Shown here: piece after piece, positions 1 to 12,851 of the stretch | Numbering within the stretch: position 1 is the first letter of the stretch | Layout: each line of letters opens with the position of its first letter | Assembly (NCBI GenBank): GCA_964058845.1 | Contig: CAXKVR010000043.1 | Location: 558,001-622,000, forward strand | DNA: 64,000 nucleotides | Reading direction: 5' to 3' | Origin: Carex sylvatica | Taxonomy: Eukaryota; Streptophyta; Magnoliopsida; Poales; Cyperaceae | Program-made: the position numbers and the translations under genes | Notes under the pieces: model-generated | What the model was told of the DNA's origin: nothing | What the model saw: only the letters and a program-made list of their open reading frames with translations | Databases searched by the model: none

Positions 1-69
1 TTTTTCACCACCAATTGATTGAAGTTTTGGTACTATACATAGCACACATTGGTTCATACTTGGGTAAAT

Positions 70-165
70 ATCTCTGTATTTAAAGTCCAAACAGTCGATC
101 TGAACCGTTCAACATTATATTCATATAAAAATGTATCTTGAGACTAAATTTTATATTTTATTAGA
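70..165. repeat. Arm fragment of the palindromic family
   Basis: GTCCAAACAGTCGATCTGAA followed by CCGTTCAAC and GAGACTAAATTTTATATTTT. No partner arm or cap is seen. Confidence 0.5.
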
Positions 166-599
166 TATGTAGTGTCTAAAATCATGTACTTATTTTTAAT
201 GTCTAATATCACTATTTTTACTATTTTTTTAAATAGGTAGCTAGAAAGCTATTTTTTTCTTAAGGTCTGAAGCTATTTGTATAAGATCCTGATTACAATC
301 TCCACACTTTTATTCCCAAAATAATCCCTGTAGAAACTTTCAAAGCAATTATGGGGACCACTTAATCATTAATAAAATATTAGTGTTTAACTTAAGTATC
401 AAAGTATTTATGTTGAATTTGCAAGTATTAATTCATATCTAATGATCTCTATTTATGAAAGAATAAATCAATTCATCAGTTATCCTCGCACAATTTTTTT
501 TTTTTTTTTTTGATATCATCCTTGCACAACTGGAGACCATTAAATAAACAATCTCCGCACAAAATTTCATTTTTTTTGTTTCGTTCCCACACAACTGGG

Positions 600-1440
600 G
601 ACCATTAAATAAACAATCCCCTCACCCATTGATAAATACTTCTCAGACATAATGATAAGTACTTGACGATACAAAAATGGATACTTTATTCTTGAACTTG
701 TCAATAAGTAATGTTTAATCAAATTAATATATCATCATGTCAGAGACAATGATAAATACTTCTCAGACATAATGATTAGTACTTGTCAGAAACAATGATA
801 AATATTTTCTTGAACATCAATAAGCAGATAAACATTTTTTTCTAAATATTTTAATTGCAACTTTCAGTAAAACATCTATGACTTCAATAGATTAGATGAA
901 TATTTTATGATACATGGATAAATACTTAATGACACAAAAATGAATACTTTGTTCTTGAACTTTCCAACAAGTAATATTTAATCAAATCAATATATCATTA
1001 TGTCAGAAATAATGATAAATACTTGTTATACATAATGATATATACTTATCAGACATAATGACAAATACTTTCTTGGACATCAATAAATATTTATTTCTAA
1101 ATATTTTAATTGCAACTTTCAGTAATACATCTATGAATATTTTATGTTACAGAGATAAATACTTGACAGGACAAAAATGATTCTTGAACTTGCCAACAAG
1201 TCATGTTTAATCAACGGCAGTTATTAGCGGGACCATCGACTGTTAAGGAAGTTATTAGGGGACAATATAATTTAATTCAAAAGTTAATTAAGAGAGTTAT
1301 TAGCGGGATTTATTATTAGGGGACAAATAAAAATTATTAGCAAAATAAATGGGAGAATAAATGACAGTTAAGGAAGTTAATATTGATAGATATAGTGTGG
1401 GAATAAATGGAGGAACATGGGTGAGGGGAATGATATAATT
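600..1440. repeat. AT-rich tandem-repeat block with inverted edges
   Basis: About 2.3 diverged copies, units starting near 663, 931 and 1165, each with ACAAAAATG, TTCTTGAACTT and AAGTAATGTTTAATCAA-like words (spacing 268 then 234). CCCCTCACCCAT near 621 and its inverse ATGGGTGAGGGG near 1420 frame the block, suggesting a mobile unit. No coding sequence. Confidence 0.5.
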
Positions 1441-2546
1441 ATTCATTTTTTGTATATAGAGGTAAAACTTTTTAAGAGGTTTTCAGCTTAATTTTCCGGG
1501 CTCGCTGTGAACACTTAATTAATTAGTTGCAATGACTATTTAAATAATTGCAATATTAGACTGTGTTAATGCTCTATAAAATTGCAAATTGACTCAAATT
1601 TGATACACATCATATATATATATATATATATATAGTTTAGGGTACATCTATTATTATTTTTATTTGAATAATATCTTAAAAATATATGCATCATATATAA
1701 GAGTTTGCTATTCATAAAGGTGAGTTGTATGCTAGAATTATCCAAAATAAATGAACAGTTGACAGAGATGATAAACTGGCAATCCATTTTTTGTTTTTTT
1801 TACAAGTTAATTATTTTTTAAAAATTTCATTCTCTTGAGAGGAATATCTAAAAATTTCAATCTGCTTAATTTGGTTGATAAAATTCACTTCCACAGATAT
1901 ATAAATTTGTGTTATAATGAATTCATTGAACTATATATAAGTACAGGCCTTGGGGATTTGCCTAATTCAAGAGGGAACAGTTTTTCTTTTTATAAAGAGA
2001 AGTGGTCCATGCATGGCTAATAATAAAAGAAAGTCGGCCGATCGATCTGCCTTCAATTTATTTATTTATTTATTTTATTTTAAGAGATCGTGCATGCACC
2101 GTAGGCCCACCAAAAATCATAGCAATTAATTAATTAGAGTGCTTTAATTTATTCTGTTTTGGAAGTGAAAAGATAAAATAAAGCTGCACAAAGTGAATTA
2201 ATGTTGGTTGATAAAAGGGTGCACAAGGACATATATAATTAATTAATTAAGCTAGAGAACTGATCGATACTGACCTCACAATACAATTTATATTAATTAA
2301 TTGTGGAGTGAACGATCGATGTTCTCGAGTTTTCAGAGAACTAGCCATCAGCATGAATTAAACCACTTAGTTACTGCCAGATTCCTCAATTGCTAGCTAT
2401 ATTTTTTTTTTCGTTCCAATTTTTCTTTTATTTCTGTTTCCGTTTCTGTTTCTGTTTTTTTTTTTTTGTCTCTTATTATAATTCACTATTACATTGTAAA
2501 ATAGAAGCACGACCACTGCTTCTAACTCAAAAAGATATTAGATTTT
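1441..2546. other. AT-rich intergenic stretch
   Basis: Holds a TA run near 1612-1634, many AATTAATT words and a T-rich tract at 2401-2469. I see no gene or element borders. Confidence 0.5.
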
Positions 2547-2965
2547 GAGCAAAGCTATTTGTATTTTGTGTTCACTGAGAGAGTTCGGTGAAGAGAATTC
2601 TAAAAATTTATTGAATTGGTTACGAACCACGAATCCAAACAGTTGAAATCAATCTACTTCAAAGTGATGCGTAAATGCAAAATTTTGAAATTTTGAAATT
2701 TATTTAGTACAAAGTCAATCTGCAAATAAATGATGAAAAATAAATACATAAAATAACTTATAAGAATTGTTTTTTTTACCGTTTGACTTAATTTGTACTA
2801 AATAAATTTGAAACTTTTAAAATTTTACATATGCACGCATCACTCATGAATTAGATTGGTTTCAACGGTTTGGATTCGCTTGGATTCGCCGTTTGAAGTC
2901 AATATAATAGATTTTTGAAATTGTGCCCTCTTGGTGAGCACAACATACGCTAGCTAGCTTTGCTC
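2547..2965. mobile_element. Foldback element, family B
   Basis: Ends GAGCAAAGCTA and TAGCTTTGCTC are inverted. The arms pair imperfectly over the length (TTTAGTACAAAGTC against GACTTAATTTGTACTAAA). Related fragments lie at about 10320-10480 and 36370-36600, sharing GGTTTCAA, CATGAGTGAT and TTTTTCATCA words. Target duplication unclear. Confidence 0.6.
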
Positions 2966-3257
2966 TTAAATTTTACCATACATGATAAATTATTTTGAAT
3001 TATATTCTTGTATTTTCTGATTAGAGGAAATTTAGTATAATAGTATGAGTAAAGTCTAAATATTAGGATTGGGAGGAGGGAATATATATATATATATAAT
3101 TAGTGTACGTAGTGTAATTTTAATTTAATAAAGAAGATCAATATATAATTTGTGCTTTCAATATTATTATGATTTAAGAGATTTTTTCTTTCTTCTAATT
3201 CACAGGGCCGGGATCTATCCCTTTTGGTACTTCTTCCCTTTCGATCACCTGAGCAAC

Positions 3258-3425
3258 TACAACAACAAGAACAAGGTAGACACTTTTCGCGAGTGAAAAA
3301 ACGCATTTATGACAATACTCCGTCGCAAAAAGTAACGTCACTAATAGAAAAACACGTTTATGACGATATTTCGTCGCAAAAAATCACTTTTTACTCTCGC
3401 AAAAAGTGTCTACATTGTTGTTGTA
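3258..3425. mobile_element. MITE-like element with about 37-bp inverted repeats
   Basis: The left arm TACAACAACAAGAACAAGG and on to GACACTTTTCGCGAG is matched by an inverted right arm ending TGTTGTTGTA. Inside are TATGACGATATTTCGTCGCA-type words, reminiscent of CACTA subterminal repeats. Family assignment is open. Confidence 0.65.
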
Positions 3426-3498
3426 TACGACCTTATTATATATGCTGGTAAAAAAAATGCTCTAAGTTATATCGATCGGTAGAGCTATATATCCAAAT

Positions 3499-4194
3499 CA
3501 AGGTTCTAAATAGCGTTTATAGCGGTATAGCGGGGAGACAAAAAAAAAAGCTTTAGCGAATAGCGGAGCTATAGCGAAAGCTATTATAAATAGCGTTTTT
3601 ATATTTCAAAAATTATATTTTATATTTCTACTAATAGTAAAAATGTCTCATCAAGAAAAAAAATATCAAATTAATTAAGAAGTTCTAATATTCATATTAA
3701 ACCAATACAAAGTTCAAATTATCATTCAAAATATCCCTAATTCAAACACTATCGATATATTTTATATTCAAAATATACCACTACCATATATTAATGCATG
3801 ATTCAAAATTTAATTGATATAGCGGTATAGCCCGCACATGTTCCATTGTATTGATATAGCTTGATAAAGTAAAAAAAAAAAAATTAATTGATATAGCGGT
3901 ATAGCCTGCAAATATTCCATTGTATTGATATAGCTTGATAAAGTAAAAAAAAATAATCTAGACATTAAGGCCCATTAAAATTGCAAAATCATGTTTTCAG
4001 AAGAAAAAAAAATTGCAAAATCATAACCCATGTAGCATAGCAGACCGCTATTGCCGCTATGCGCTACGCGCTATAGCGGACCGCTATTACCGCTATAGCG
4101 GCCGTAGCTTGATTAGCGCAGTTTTAGCTCGTAGCTTAGCTTTCTTGCTCCAAAACCGCTATAGCTGCGCTATAGCTAGCTATTTAGAAGCTTG
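3499..4194. mobile_element. hAT-type non-autonomous element, 696 bp
   Basis: Terminal inverted repeats are CAAGGTTCTAAATAGC on the left and CAAGCTTCTAAATAGC on the right when inverted. An exact 8-bp target duplication ATCCAAAT (3491-3498 and 4195-4202) is the hAT signature. Both ends carry many copies of GCTATAGCGG-like words in both orientations, likely transposase-binding motifs. No coding sequence. Confidence 0.88.
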
Positions 4195-4489
4195 ATCCAA
4201 ATATATAGTTCTCTTATCCCCAAAAATTGTCAGAGTTATTTTTGTTAATCTTTGTACAAAAATAATTAGAATAGTATTTATATATGTTGAACCTGCAGAC
4301 AAGTGATTTTTACTTTATACAAGATGTGCTCTTGGGTGCATATGCATGGTTTAAACAATATTGATATTAGAAGTTTAAATTAGTAGTTCGGTTCCATTTT
4401 TTTAATTTTATTGTTCGAATAAGGTTTCATTTAGATTAATTCAGACAAGTGTCCATTTCTAAAGAGAAATTAATTAATGTCTGCATTTT

Positions 4490-4780
4490 GTTAATATGTG
4501 TTTGGAGATCAAATTTTATATTTTTTGAAAATTTTTTACTATTTTTTTAGATTTATTGAAAATCGCTGTTTTCAGACAAATCTTGACCATAAAAGAACAA
4601 TAATTTTCAATAAATATAAGAAAATAGTAAACAAATTCCAAAAAATTTAAAATTTGGTCTCCAAATACATATTAATATGGACAACAATGAACGGTTTGAA
4701 TTGGTTATTTTGATTTTGAATCACGTGATTTATAGTGCAATGTACAAAGAAGACTATACATTGCAATGTACCGTAGCTTA

Positions 4781-4783
<3 letters not shown>
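4490..4783. mobile_element. Palindromic element of the shared-arm family, left end lost
   Basis: Contains the arm word TTTGGAGATCAAATTTTATA and its inverted partner near 4650, then GAACGGTTTGAATTGG. The right cap is TACATTGCAATGTACCGTAGC, followed by (CT)n(TA)n. Confidence 0.7.
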
Positions 4784-4851
<68 letters not shown>

Positions 4852-5433
4852 ATAATAAGTAACAAACAAATTACGTCTTATTGAACAAATTAGAGGAACT
4901 TTTTTTTTCATCTCTAGCTGCAGGAGATAGGGTTTGATCTATAGGAACTATTTCTTAATTTCCATGGTTACGTTATAGCTGTTATTTTAGATTTTTGTTG
5001 GCAAATGATCGAAACTTTCCTTTTTCATGAATATGATGAATTTTGATCACTCTAATTTCACTAATTAGTATTTTATTTAAAATTACATAATATTAATTAC
5101 TCGGAGAACTAATTACTTGTAGAGAAAAATATATAAATTAAAAACAATAAGAGTGGCAGAAGCTAGCCAATCAAATTCCATGCATGCATTTAATTAGGAC
5201 GCCAAACACTATATATATATATAAAACAACTAATACATAAACGAACTAGATCTCTATGTACAAACACTATAGACATGCCTATATATAAAGGCGAAAATAA
5301 CATATATGTATTTCTGCTCACCGGCCATATAATCAACAGCGCAATGTAGGTAGTGTGTATTACTTAATTAATTTCTAATTTGTAGTATAAAATGTGGCCA
5401 TTTTCACCATGCATGCACCCTGAAATGAAACCT
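4784..5433. other. Microsatellite and 3' flank of the NAC gene
   Basis: (CT)n at 4783-4798 passes into (TA)n at 4799-4849. The rest is AT-rich and would contain the NAC 3' untranslated region. No clear polyadenylation site can be chosen. Confidence 0.6.
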
Positions 5434-8400
5434 TCAATATTGGTACGTAGCACCCCCTCCCACAAGATCTTGGTTCTCTATGCCCATATTTAGAAGAAAC
5501 ATGTAATAATCTCCATCTCTAGAATCCATGTCAACTGTTTCAGCGCTAATTAGATTATTGATCGTCGTCGTTTCCTGGGGAATATGATGAGGTGCATTAA
5601 TATGCTCGTTATCATACCCAATTAATTGATTTGGTTGATCCACAAACTGAGAAGCACATCCTGTGTCGTCGACGTCTATTGCATCAAATTCCATGCAACT
5701 GTAGTCCGTGTAAGATTCGTCACCTTTCTTCTTGTAGAATACTCTACAAAGAACCCAATCCTCCTGTGCGAATTGAAGTACATGAAATAATTAATGCCAT
5801 AATTAATTAATTAGATCTGATGATGACAACCCAAGTATACTGTAACTGTAGGAAATTAATATTGATGATGTTATTGTGACGTATGACGACATATATAACT
5901 TGTAAAGTGCAATAACAAACTAATTAATTAATGCAATAGCGACCCAGCAATTAAAAGAGTAGTTAATTAAGAAACTCCATCTCTTTCTGTTAATTAATTA
6001 TGATTATTAATTAACAAGACTACAAATTAAGCTACCTGTCAATGTTGCATTAATATTTCGATAGATATACATAGCTAATTAGTCTTAATCGTAAGACTTT
6101 AATTAATTAACCAAATATGCATTACAAAATATATATGGTGCAAAATATATATCTAGATAAAAGTAAAACAAATTATAATTAATATAAAAGAAAGATTGAG
6201 AAACAAAATAATTTGCTTGTCAATAGAAAAAAGAACCATGTGACCTAGATTTCGGTGCTGTCATGTTGTGATATATATGGAAAATCTAGAATCAGTCCGA
6301 ACTAAATATATATTTAAACAAGCAGGTTGCAATATTGTAAGCATATATTCATATATTTTATATTAATGAGGTATTATATCAAGGATCATGAGTTGATATC
6401 TACATTCACTATGAAATATGCCAATGACCTCACTTCTCTTGTATATATATATATATGTAACTCTATCAAATGGGCCTTATTAATTGGTAATTAGTGGAAT
6501 ATGGTTTTGCAAACCAATGGGGGGAACAACGGTAGTGCGCATTTCGAAAACATACATGGTTCAATCAAAACAGATGCACTTCGGCTTGCAATTTATCTTC
6601 TCAATCTGGCACATATTACATATACATACATACATATATATATATGTTGGATTTCTCATGAGAAACCATATAATATATATTCTACTATCAGAAGCTATTT
6701 TTTCTAAGTAGGCTAACCATGTAATCCTTGGGGACCACAAGAGGACTGTATTCCAATGTCATATTTATAATCAAATAAAATCATTCAACTTGTCTTTAGT
6801 AACATGCTTATATTATGGAGTTAATTTTTCAAATATTGCATACTAATAATTATTGTCAAAATAATGAATAATAAAATATATTATTTTCGTTAGCAATCTT
6901 GCTTGAGAGTTTTTACTTCCATCAAATTTAGGAGACTTAAAAATTTAAAAGAAGGAACTAAATACTTTGGCACTGTGGATCCACATTTATTCTAATATAT
7001 ATATTTTATTGTTCATTGAAAAAAAGATATCCTATATAAGTTATCATTAGATGATACTCTATTTTTTTTTTTTTAAATATGCACTGAAGAACCAAGATAT
7101 CCTAGCCAAAATACTAGAATCATTGAAATTTTTTTACACAACATTGGCATAAAAGAATTATGCATATATATATTAATAGAGATCAATAGTTACCTTAGGA
7201 CGAGTATTAGGGTTCTCAAGTCTGAATTCATGCATCACCCAGCTACTCTTTACTCCATTTGGAGCTCTCCCTTGGTAAAACACCAAAGTCTTTCTCATAC
7301 CTACAATGGCATGGCTATTCGGACTGTATATCGTACGATCCTTTCCCGTTGCCTTCCAGTACCCAGTTTTTGTTGCCCTGTTTGTGCGCAAACCAGTTGC
7401 ATATTTGCGGTCTCTGAAGCTGAAGAAGTACCACTCATTTGCACTGAGTTTCGCTGTATCTGAAACACGTTAAGATATTTAAACTTAGAATACATGTTTC
7501 ATATAACATATGCTTGTACATCAATCAATATAACTAGAGCCAATTTATGCAAGTCTTGATTACTACTACTTCTCTGGTATTAATATAACTAGAGCTACAC
7601 ATGCAATAAGAAATTCTGCAATATCATAAGAAAAAGTGTTTAATATCGAACAATTTGTTTGAAGTAGTGTAGATTCCTCATTTTACCAATGAGTGAGTCA
7701 GCGCATGCGCATCATATCAATACATATACAGTAGTAATGTTCTTTCAAGAAAATACATGCAGTGCACATATTGGTCCCAATTAATTTTATGATTTTTAAT
7801 TAGTTAATTTTCTCTTGAGTTCTATGATAGAGTGTGATCGTGTTATTCTTTACTGGTGCCTACATATATATATTAAAAAAAAATACATGATAAAAACAAA
7901 CTGTAGAATGGCTAATGTATAATAACATGCATGATGCTGGTTTTCTTGTTGGGGGATCGATCTCCACTTGTTGATAAGTGATGACAACCATACATATCAG
8001 ACTTGTGCTTTTGCACTTGTAGATAAATAATGATCATAACCATATCATATGAAATATTGGTGTTATTTATCATGCAAATGGGTCACTGCTAGTTTCTTTT
8101 TCTTTTTTTAAAATCATGCAGAACGGTCCAAGAAATTTTCGTTTGGGATTCGACATTAAATTGTTTTCTTCTACAGAGGTTTCACATGTTAATTAGCGCT
8201 AATGTACATATATGTCGTTAGTTAAGTAGATATGACAAAATCTTGAAGAGTTTGTCCTTTCATAAAAGACAACTATCCAAGTCCCTCTTGCTACAGAGGT
8301 ATACATGTAGTGGATGACAAAACTATTCTGTTTTGTAATTTGAATCTTTATTACTCTAATTAGACTAAGCACCAACTGTCCAGTTCATGAGACAAAATAA

Positions 8401-9479
8401 TGTGATCTTAGAAATTGCAAGAGGAATATAGACAATTACTTGTGCTCTGTTGTATTGTTAATTTTTTATGAGAGTAATATGATTTCCATAAAGTTGTAAA
8501 TTAAACTAAAAGTTAATTCTCCTAGCTAACAACAAAAGGATATAGCTAGGTTATACATATCAAGATATATAGAGTTAATTAAACAACTTAGAGTAGAAAT
8601 TTAGAAATCAATGATTGTCCTAATTAATTCGTAGAAGAGGACAAATTGACATTAGAGTTGATTAATTAATCTATTGATAAAATCCAAACATAATTAGAAG
8701 GTTCTGTTCTGCATTCACCTTTCAGGAAAAGATGCCTTTAATGCATTGCCTTGTACATTTCCAGAACAGATTTTGAGAATTAATCTTTTGGTGAGTGATC
8801 TAGCTAGGTGTGGAGAAACTCGCATGAAGAAACAATTAGTATGAGGATATATATATTAATTATTGTTCATTAGGAACGAAAAGGTGATCACAACGGAGCA
8901 TGCAAACATATATATATAGTTCACTAATTTTCAAGTTCTAATTATGAATTGAAGGAACTAATTTATGGTAGCCTAAGCTGGTCTGCTCGACTATCATTTT
9001 ATTATGATAAAGATAATCAAAATCCCCAGAATAAGTGAACGAAAAGCAAAATAATTGAATTATGAATATTGTCACTGAATTAATTAGGAGGTTTATTTTT
9101 TTGAATTCAAAATACCTTATCTGCTATATATCCTACCTTCTTTTAGCTAAAACAGAGAGAGAAAAAAGGAAATTTAAATAGATATGCATGTAGAGAAAAA
9201 AAAAGAAAAAAAAAAGGACCAATCATATTCCTCAAAGAATTAAAGCAATGAATAAATAAATTATAAATAGTTAAATAAAGTACGATAGAGATTATTTAAT
9301 AGAAGCAAACCTGGCAACTCCCATGGCTCAAGAACATGCAAATCCACCTCTACCAATGTTCCTCCGGTCATAGTTTCATTTGTAACCTTCTTTTGCAAAT
9401 AATGAGAAATAAGCTCCTCATCGCTCGGATAAAACCGGAACCCTGGTGGAAGTGTCATCTCTATCTGTCTTAGCCCCAT
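5434..9479 (-). CDS. NAC-domain transcription factor, 3 exons, 254 aa
   Basis: Plant-specific DNA-binding transcription factor expected to act in the nucleus. Exons on the minus strand are 9479-9311, 7459-7194 and 5763-5434. Introns of 1851 and 1430 bases have GT..AG borders and the phases agree. The protein begins [20 protein letters not shown]. All five NAC subdomains are present: A around residues 10-28, B around 41-56, C around 65-98 (containing [10 protein letters not shown]), D around 108-137 ([14 protein letters not shown]) and E at 146-158 (EDWVLCRVF). The tail of about 95 residues is acidic, rich in Asp/Asn/Gly, and ends GGGATYQY, as expected for a variable activation region. The N-terminus resembles the NAC021/022-like group from memory, so the subgroup is uncertain. 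The start is the first ATG before subdomain A, with no competing upstream ATG. I saw no miR164-like site in the last exon. No frameshift or stop is present and the gene looks intact. Confidence 0.93.
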
Positions 9480-9680
9480 CTCACCTTTCTTCCTTATACA
9501 CAGGAGGAATTAAGAGAAAAAGAGGGTTTGGGGGGGTGGTGGTTGGAATGACTAGTATGTATGATGTATGCTTTTAGGTATTCTTGGGGGCATGTATCAT
9601 ATACGGAAGGAACTTTTCTCTCTCCTACTTTGATGTACTCGGATAGCTAACTAACTGTCTTTATGTATGCAACTATGTGT

Positions 9681-9690
9681 GTATATATAG
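9681..9690 (-). promoter_or_regulatory. Candidate TATA box of the NAC gene
   Basis: Read on the minus strand this is CTATATATAC, about 200 bases upstream of the NAC start codon, followed by a CT-rich stretch as is common in plant 5' leaders. The window is full of TA runs, so motif and spacing are the only support. Confidence 0.35.
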
Positions 9691-10030
9691 AGAGAGATCT
9701 AGAGAGAAGCAAGAAAAGAATGCTATCTATATATCCATGGTATATAACTCATGACCTTAGCCATCTACTGAATCAATGTTTTTGGATCGTTGCACTTCGT
9801 TGCTGAAAACAACCCTTGTGTTATTAAAAGGTTGAGATCCGGATCCGATTGGAATTGATGGGGATAAATTTGGATGTATTTGGCTGATGAAGAGTGAGTA
9901 TGGGTCGTTATCCATCTTGGATGAAGATGCAAAATGATAGCTTGTGATGCAAGGACTTGAGAGAGAAGAAGACCATGCCCACAAGAAAACCCTCCCTCCC
10001 TCCCTCTCTCTCTCTACTTCTTCTTATCTC

Positions 10031-12126
10031 TCTCTAACTCTCTAGGTTGATAGCTATGTAGAAAGGATGCAAAAAAATAACCAAGTTTAATTCTCTCTTC
10101 TGGCTGAATATGGACTGTACAGTGTGTGGTAACTGGTAAGGCAAGTTGCTGACACAAGAACTATATATATAGTATCTTTACTCATTTTATTATATTCATT
10201 TGAACAAGTTATATGCATAAATTGTTCCTTTACTTATTTTATTATTCGTTTTTAATAAGTTATATGAATAAATATATACGAGTACAACTAGAATATTTTT
10301 AAGTTTACTAAATTATTTGGTGAACTTAACATATCATATTGGTTTCAAACAACGAAGTCAAATTGTACATTGAAACCAATCTATTTCATGAGTGATCGAT
10401 GAAAATAATTATTTAATATAAAATCAAACAATAAAAAAGAAAATGAAAAATGATTGCATTAAATTAACTTATAAACATTATTAACATATCCCTAGTTTTA
10501 TTCACATATACACTTATTGTGGGCTCTATTTGGAAATAACATGTTGTATTTGTATAGGATGATGTATTTGATGCGCAGCACACAGAATCCCAATTTGAAA
10601 TGACCCCACATAACACATGATGTGGAATGTTGGTAGGGAATGGGGAGGAAATAGGCAGTGCTTTAATTGTTTAAGGGACTTAATTTAGTTTGTTTTCTAT
10701 GAAATTCTGTTTGATTGCGACATGCAAATTAATTTAATGGATGCTCAATCCTAGCTGGCTGGATTAACGAGACCATTTATTAATTATATATGCTACCATG
10801 ATTCCATCAGTAAATTAACCAGTCACATCTTGAATGATTTTAAATCTAAAATTAAAGATGGTAATTGTTTGGGTTGCATCATGTCGAGTTATAATTAGGA
10901 TCATGAGTTTGATCTCGAAGGGTTATTAGGTCTAGGTTTTGAGTCATCTTGCTTCATATCATTTCTAGACTTCGGTCATTTTAATTAGATTAGTTGAGTT
11001 GAATACTGGATCATCTAATTAACTTCATATTATTTTTCGAATTTAAGATATGTATATTGTCTTTGCTCGGGTTCAGATTGCTAGTCTTTGGATCGAGTCG
11101 GGTTCGAGTTCGATCGGGCCATGTTTAATTAGGTTGGTGGAATTAATTTCAGGTCAGGTCAAAATCAAGTGAAGATAATTTTTTTTAGTTGGGTCCTTTT
11201 TAGGTCACGGTTGTCTCAGATTTTGGTTAGTTCAAGTTCTTGTCATCTTGGTTTTGAATTATTTTTTAGATTTCGGATCATTCGAATACTGGTCTGGTCG
11301 GGTTTTAGGTTAATTTGATTCAAGTACATCAGGTTGAACTTCATATGATTTGAACTTTAAATGGGCTTGAATTACGGGTTATTTGGAATTTAATTTGCAT
11401 CTGATTGAATTTCTGTTTTATCGACTTTGAATTAATCGTTCGATCCAAAGGAATTGGTTCGGATTAGAATTAGTTTAATTTGACTTAATAAAAGAATGAA
11501 TCAGAAATATTTAATTAGATCCGAAACTAATAGAACAAATTCTTGTCTGAACAAGGCTTGTGGCCTCCATCTAAAATTTCACGCTACATATATATATACC
11601 TTTTGCTATCTGTTAATTTTTTTAAACCACAATTAATCTTAATTTTGGTTGGTATATATTAATTAGTGTCACAGTCGTCTCTGCATAAATCACAAATCAT
11701 AACTGTAATGACAACCTCACATTCCCTAGCTAGCTGTCTAAATTTACCACACATCATGCCATAAAGGAATCAATACAGAGGATCTAGGTTGGGTGGGTTA
11801 ATTACTTAGGCTCTGAGAGGAGACAGGATATAACTTCTTAATTAATTAGTCGGAAAATCACTATGGTCAACACGTTTAAATAAAATAATATAAACCGTTT
11901 AATTAACTTCTTGATATTTGTTACCTACCTTATGATCTCATACTTAGTATTCTTTTTTCTTTTTTTATTCTCTATACCTAAATTAGCGGCAAAAAATGAT
12001 TTTGTACTTCCAGCCGACCTACAACATAAAAAAAAGGTTTTGAAACGGTATACGTATATATATGAAGTAAATATTTGTAACAGATCATGTATGCAAAGAT
12101 AATGTTATATATATATATATATATAT
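10031..12126. other. Intergenic region left of the palindromic cluster
   Basis: Contains a family B fragment (about 10320-10480) and, at about 10880-11480, a strongly diverged minisatellite-like stretch of GGGTTCGAG / TCGGGTT words. No gene seen. Confidence 0.45.
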
Positions 12127-12476
12127 GAGGAAGGATTGGATGACATCTTTTTTTGGTGATATTGGATGACACCGTTCATTTTTAAAGTCCAAACGGTCGA
12201 TCCAAACCGTTCAACTTGATGGATATGTTAAAATGTGCTTGCAGATCAAATTTTATATTTTTCGGAATTTGTTTACTATTTATTCAGATGGGTACAAAAT
12301 TCAACGGTCTGAATATAGCGATTTTGTTAAATACTTAATAAATAGTAAAAAAAATTCGAAAAATGTAAAATTTGATCTGCAAGCACATTTTAACATATCC
12401 ATCAAGTTGAACGGTTTGGATCGACCGTTTGGACTTTGAAAACTTTGAAAATGGACGGTGTCATCCGATCCCTCCT
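12127..12476. mobile_element. Palindromic element, cap GAGGAAGGATTGGATGACA
   Basis: The inverted right cap reads AGGAGGGATCGGATGACACC. Arms carry GTCCAAACGGTCGATCC and GAACCGTTCAACTTGATGG with inverted partners. (TA)n on both sides. The left cap has a short internal duplication of GATTGGATGACA. Confidence 0.8.
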
Positions 12477-12851
12477 ATATATATATATATATATATATGA
12501 GTTGGGCTATGGTGCATCGTAATGTATAGGTTTTTTTTGTACATTGGACTATAAATTATTGACTTTGACTTCAAAATAACTAATCCAAACTGTTCAATTT
12601 GATATATATTTATATTAAAATGTATTTGGAGATCAAATTTTACATTCTTTGAAAATTGTTTGCTATTTTCTTAGAATTTTTGAAATTCACAGTTTTTCTA
12701 TGGTCCATAAATTTCTATAAAACAACGATTTTCAAAAATTCTTAAAAAATAGTAAATTTTTTTCAAAAAATTTAAATTTTGGTCTTGAAGCACATATTGA
12801 TATGAAGAACATGTTGAGCCCCTTAGATCGACTATTTGAACTTCAAATCCA

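Noticed and set aside
4647..4865. Small frames in TA microsatellites (also near 15597, 12000 and 1566)
   Set aside because: They are translations of simple repeats (YIYIYI), with no coding evidence.
9757..9984. Open frame upstream of the NAC gene
   Set aside because: It opens with TTG, lies upstream of the likely TATA box and shows no family pattern that I know.
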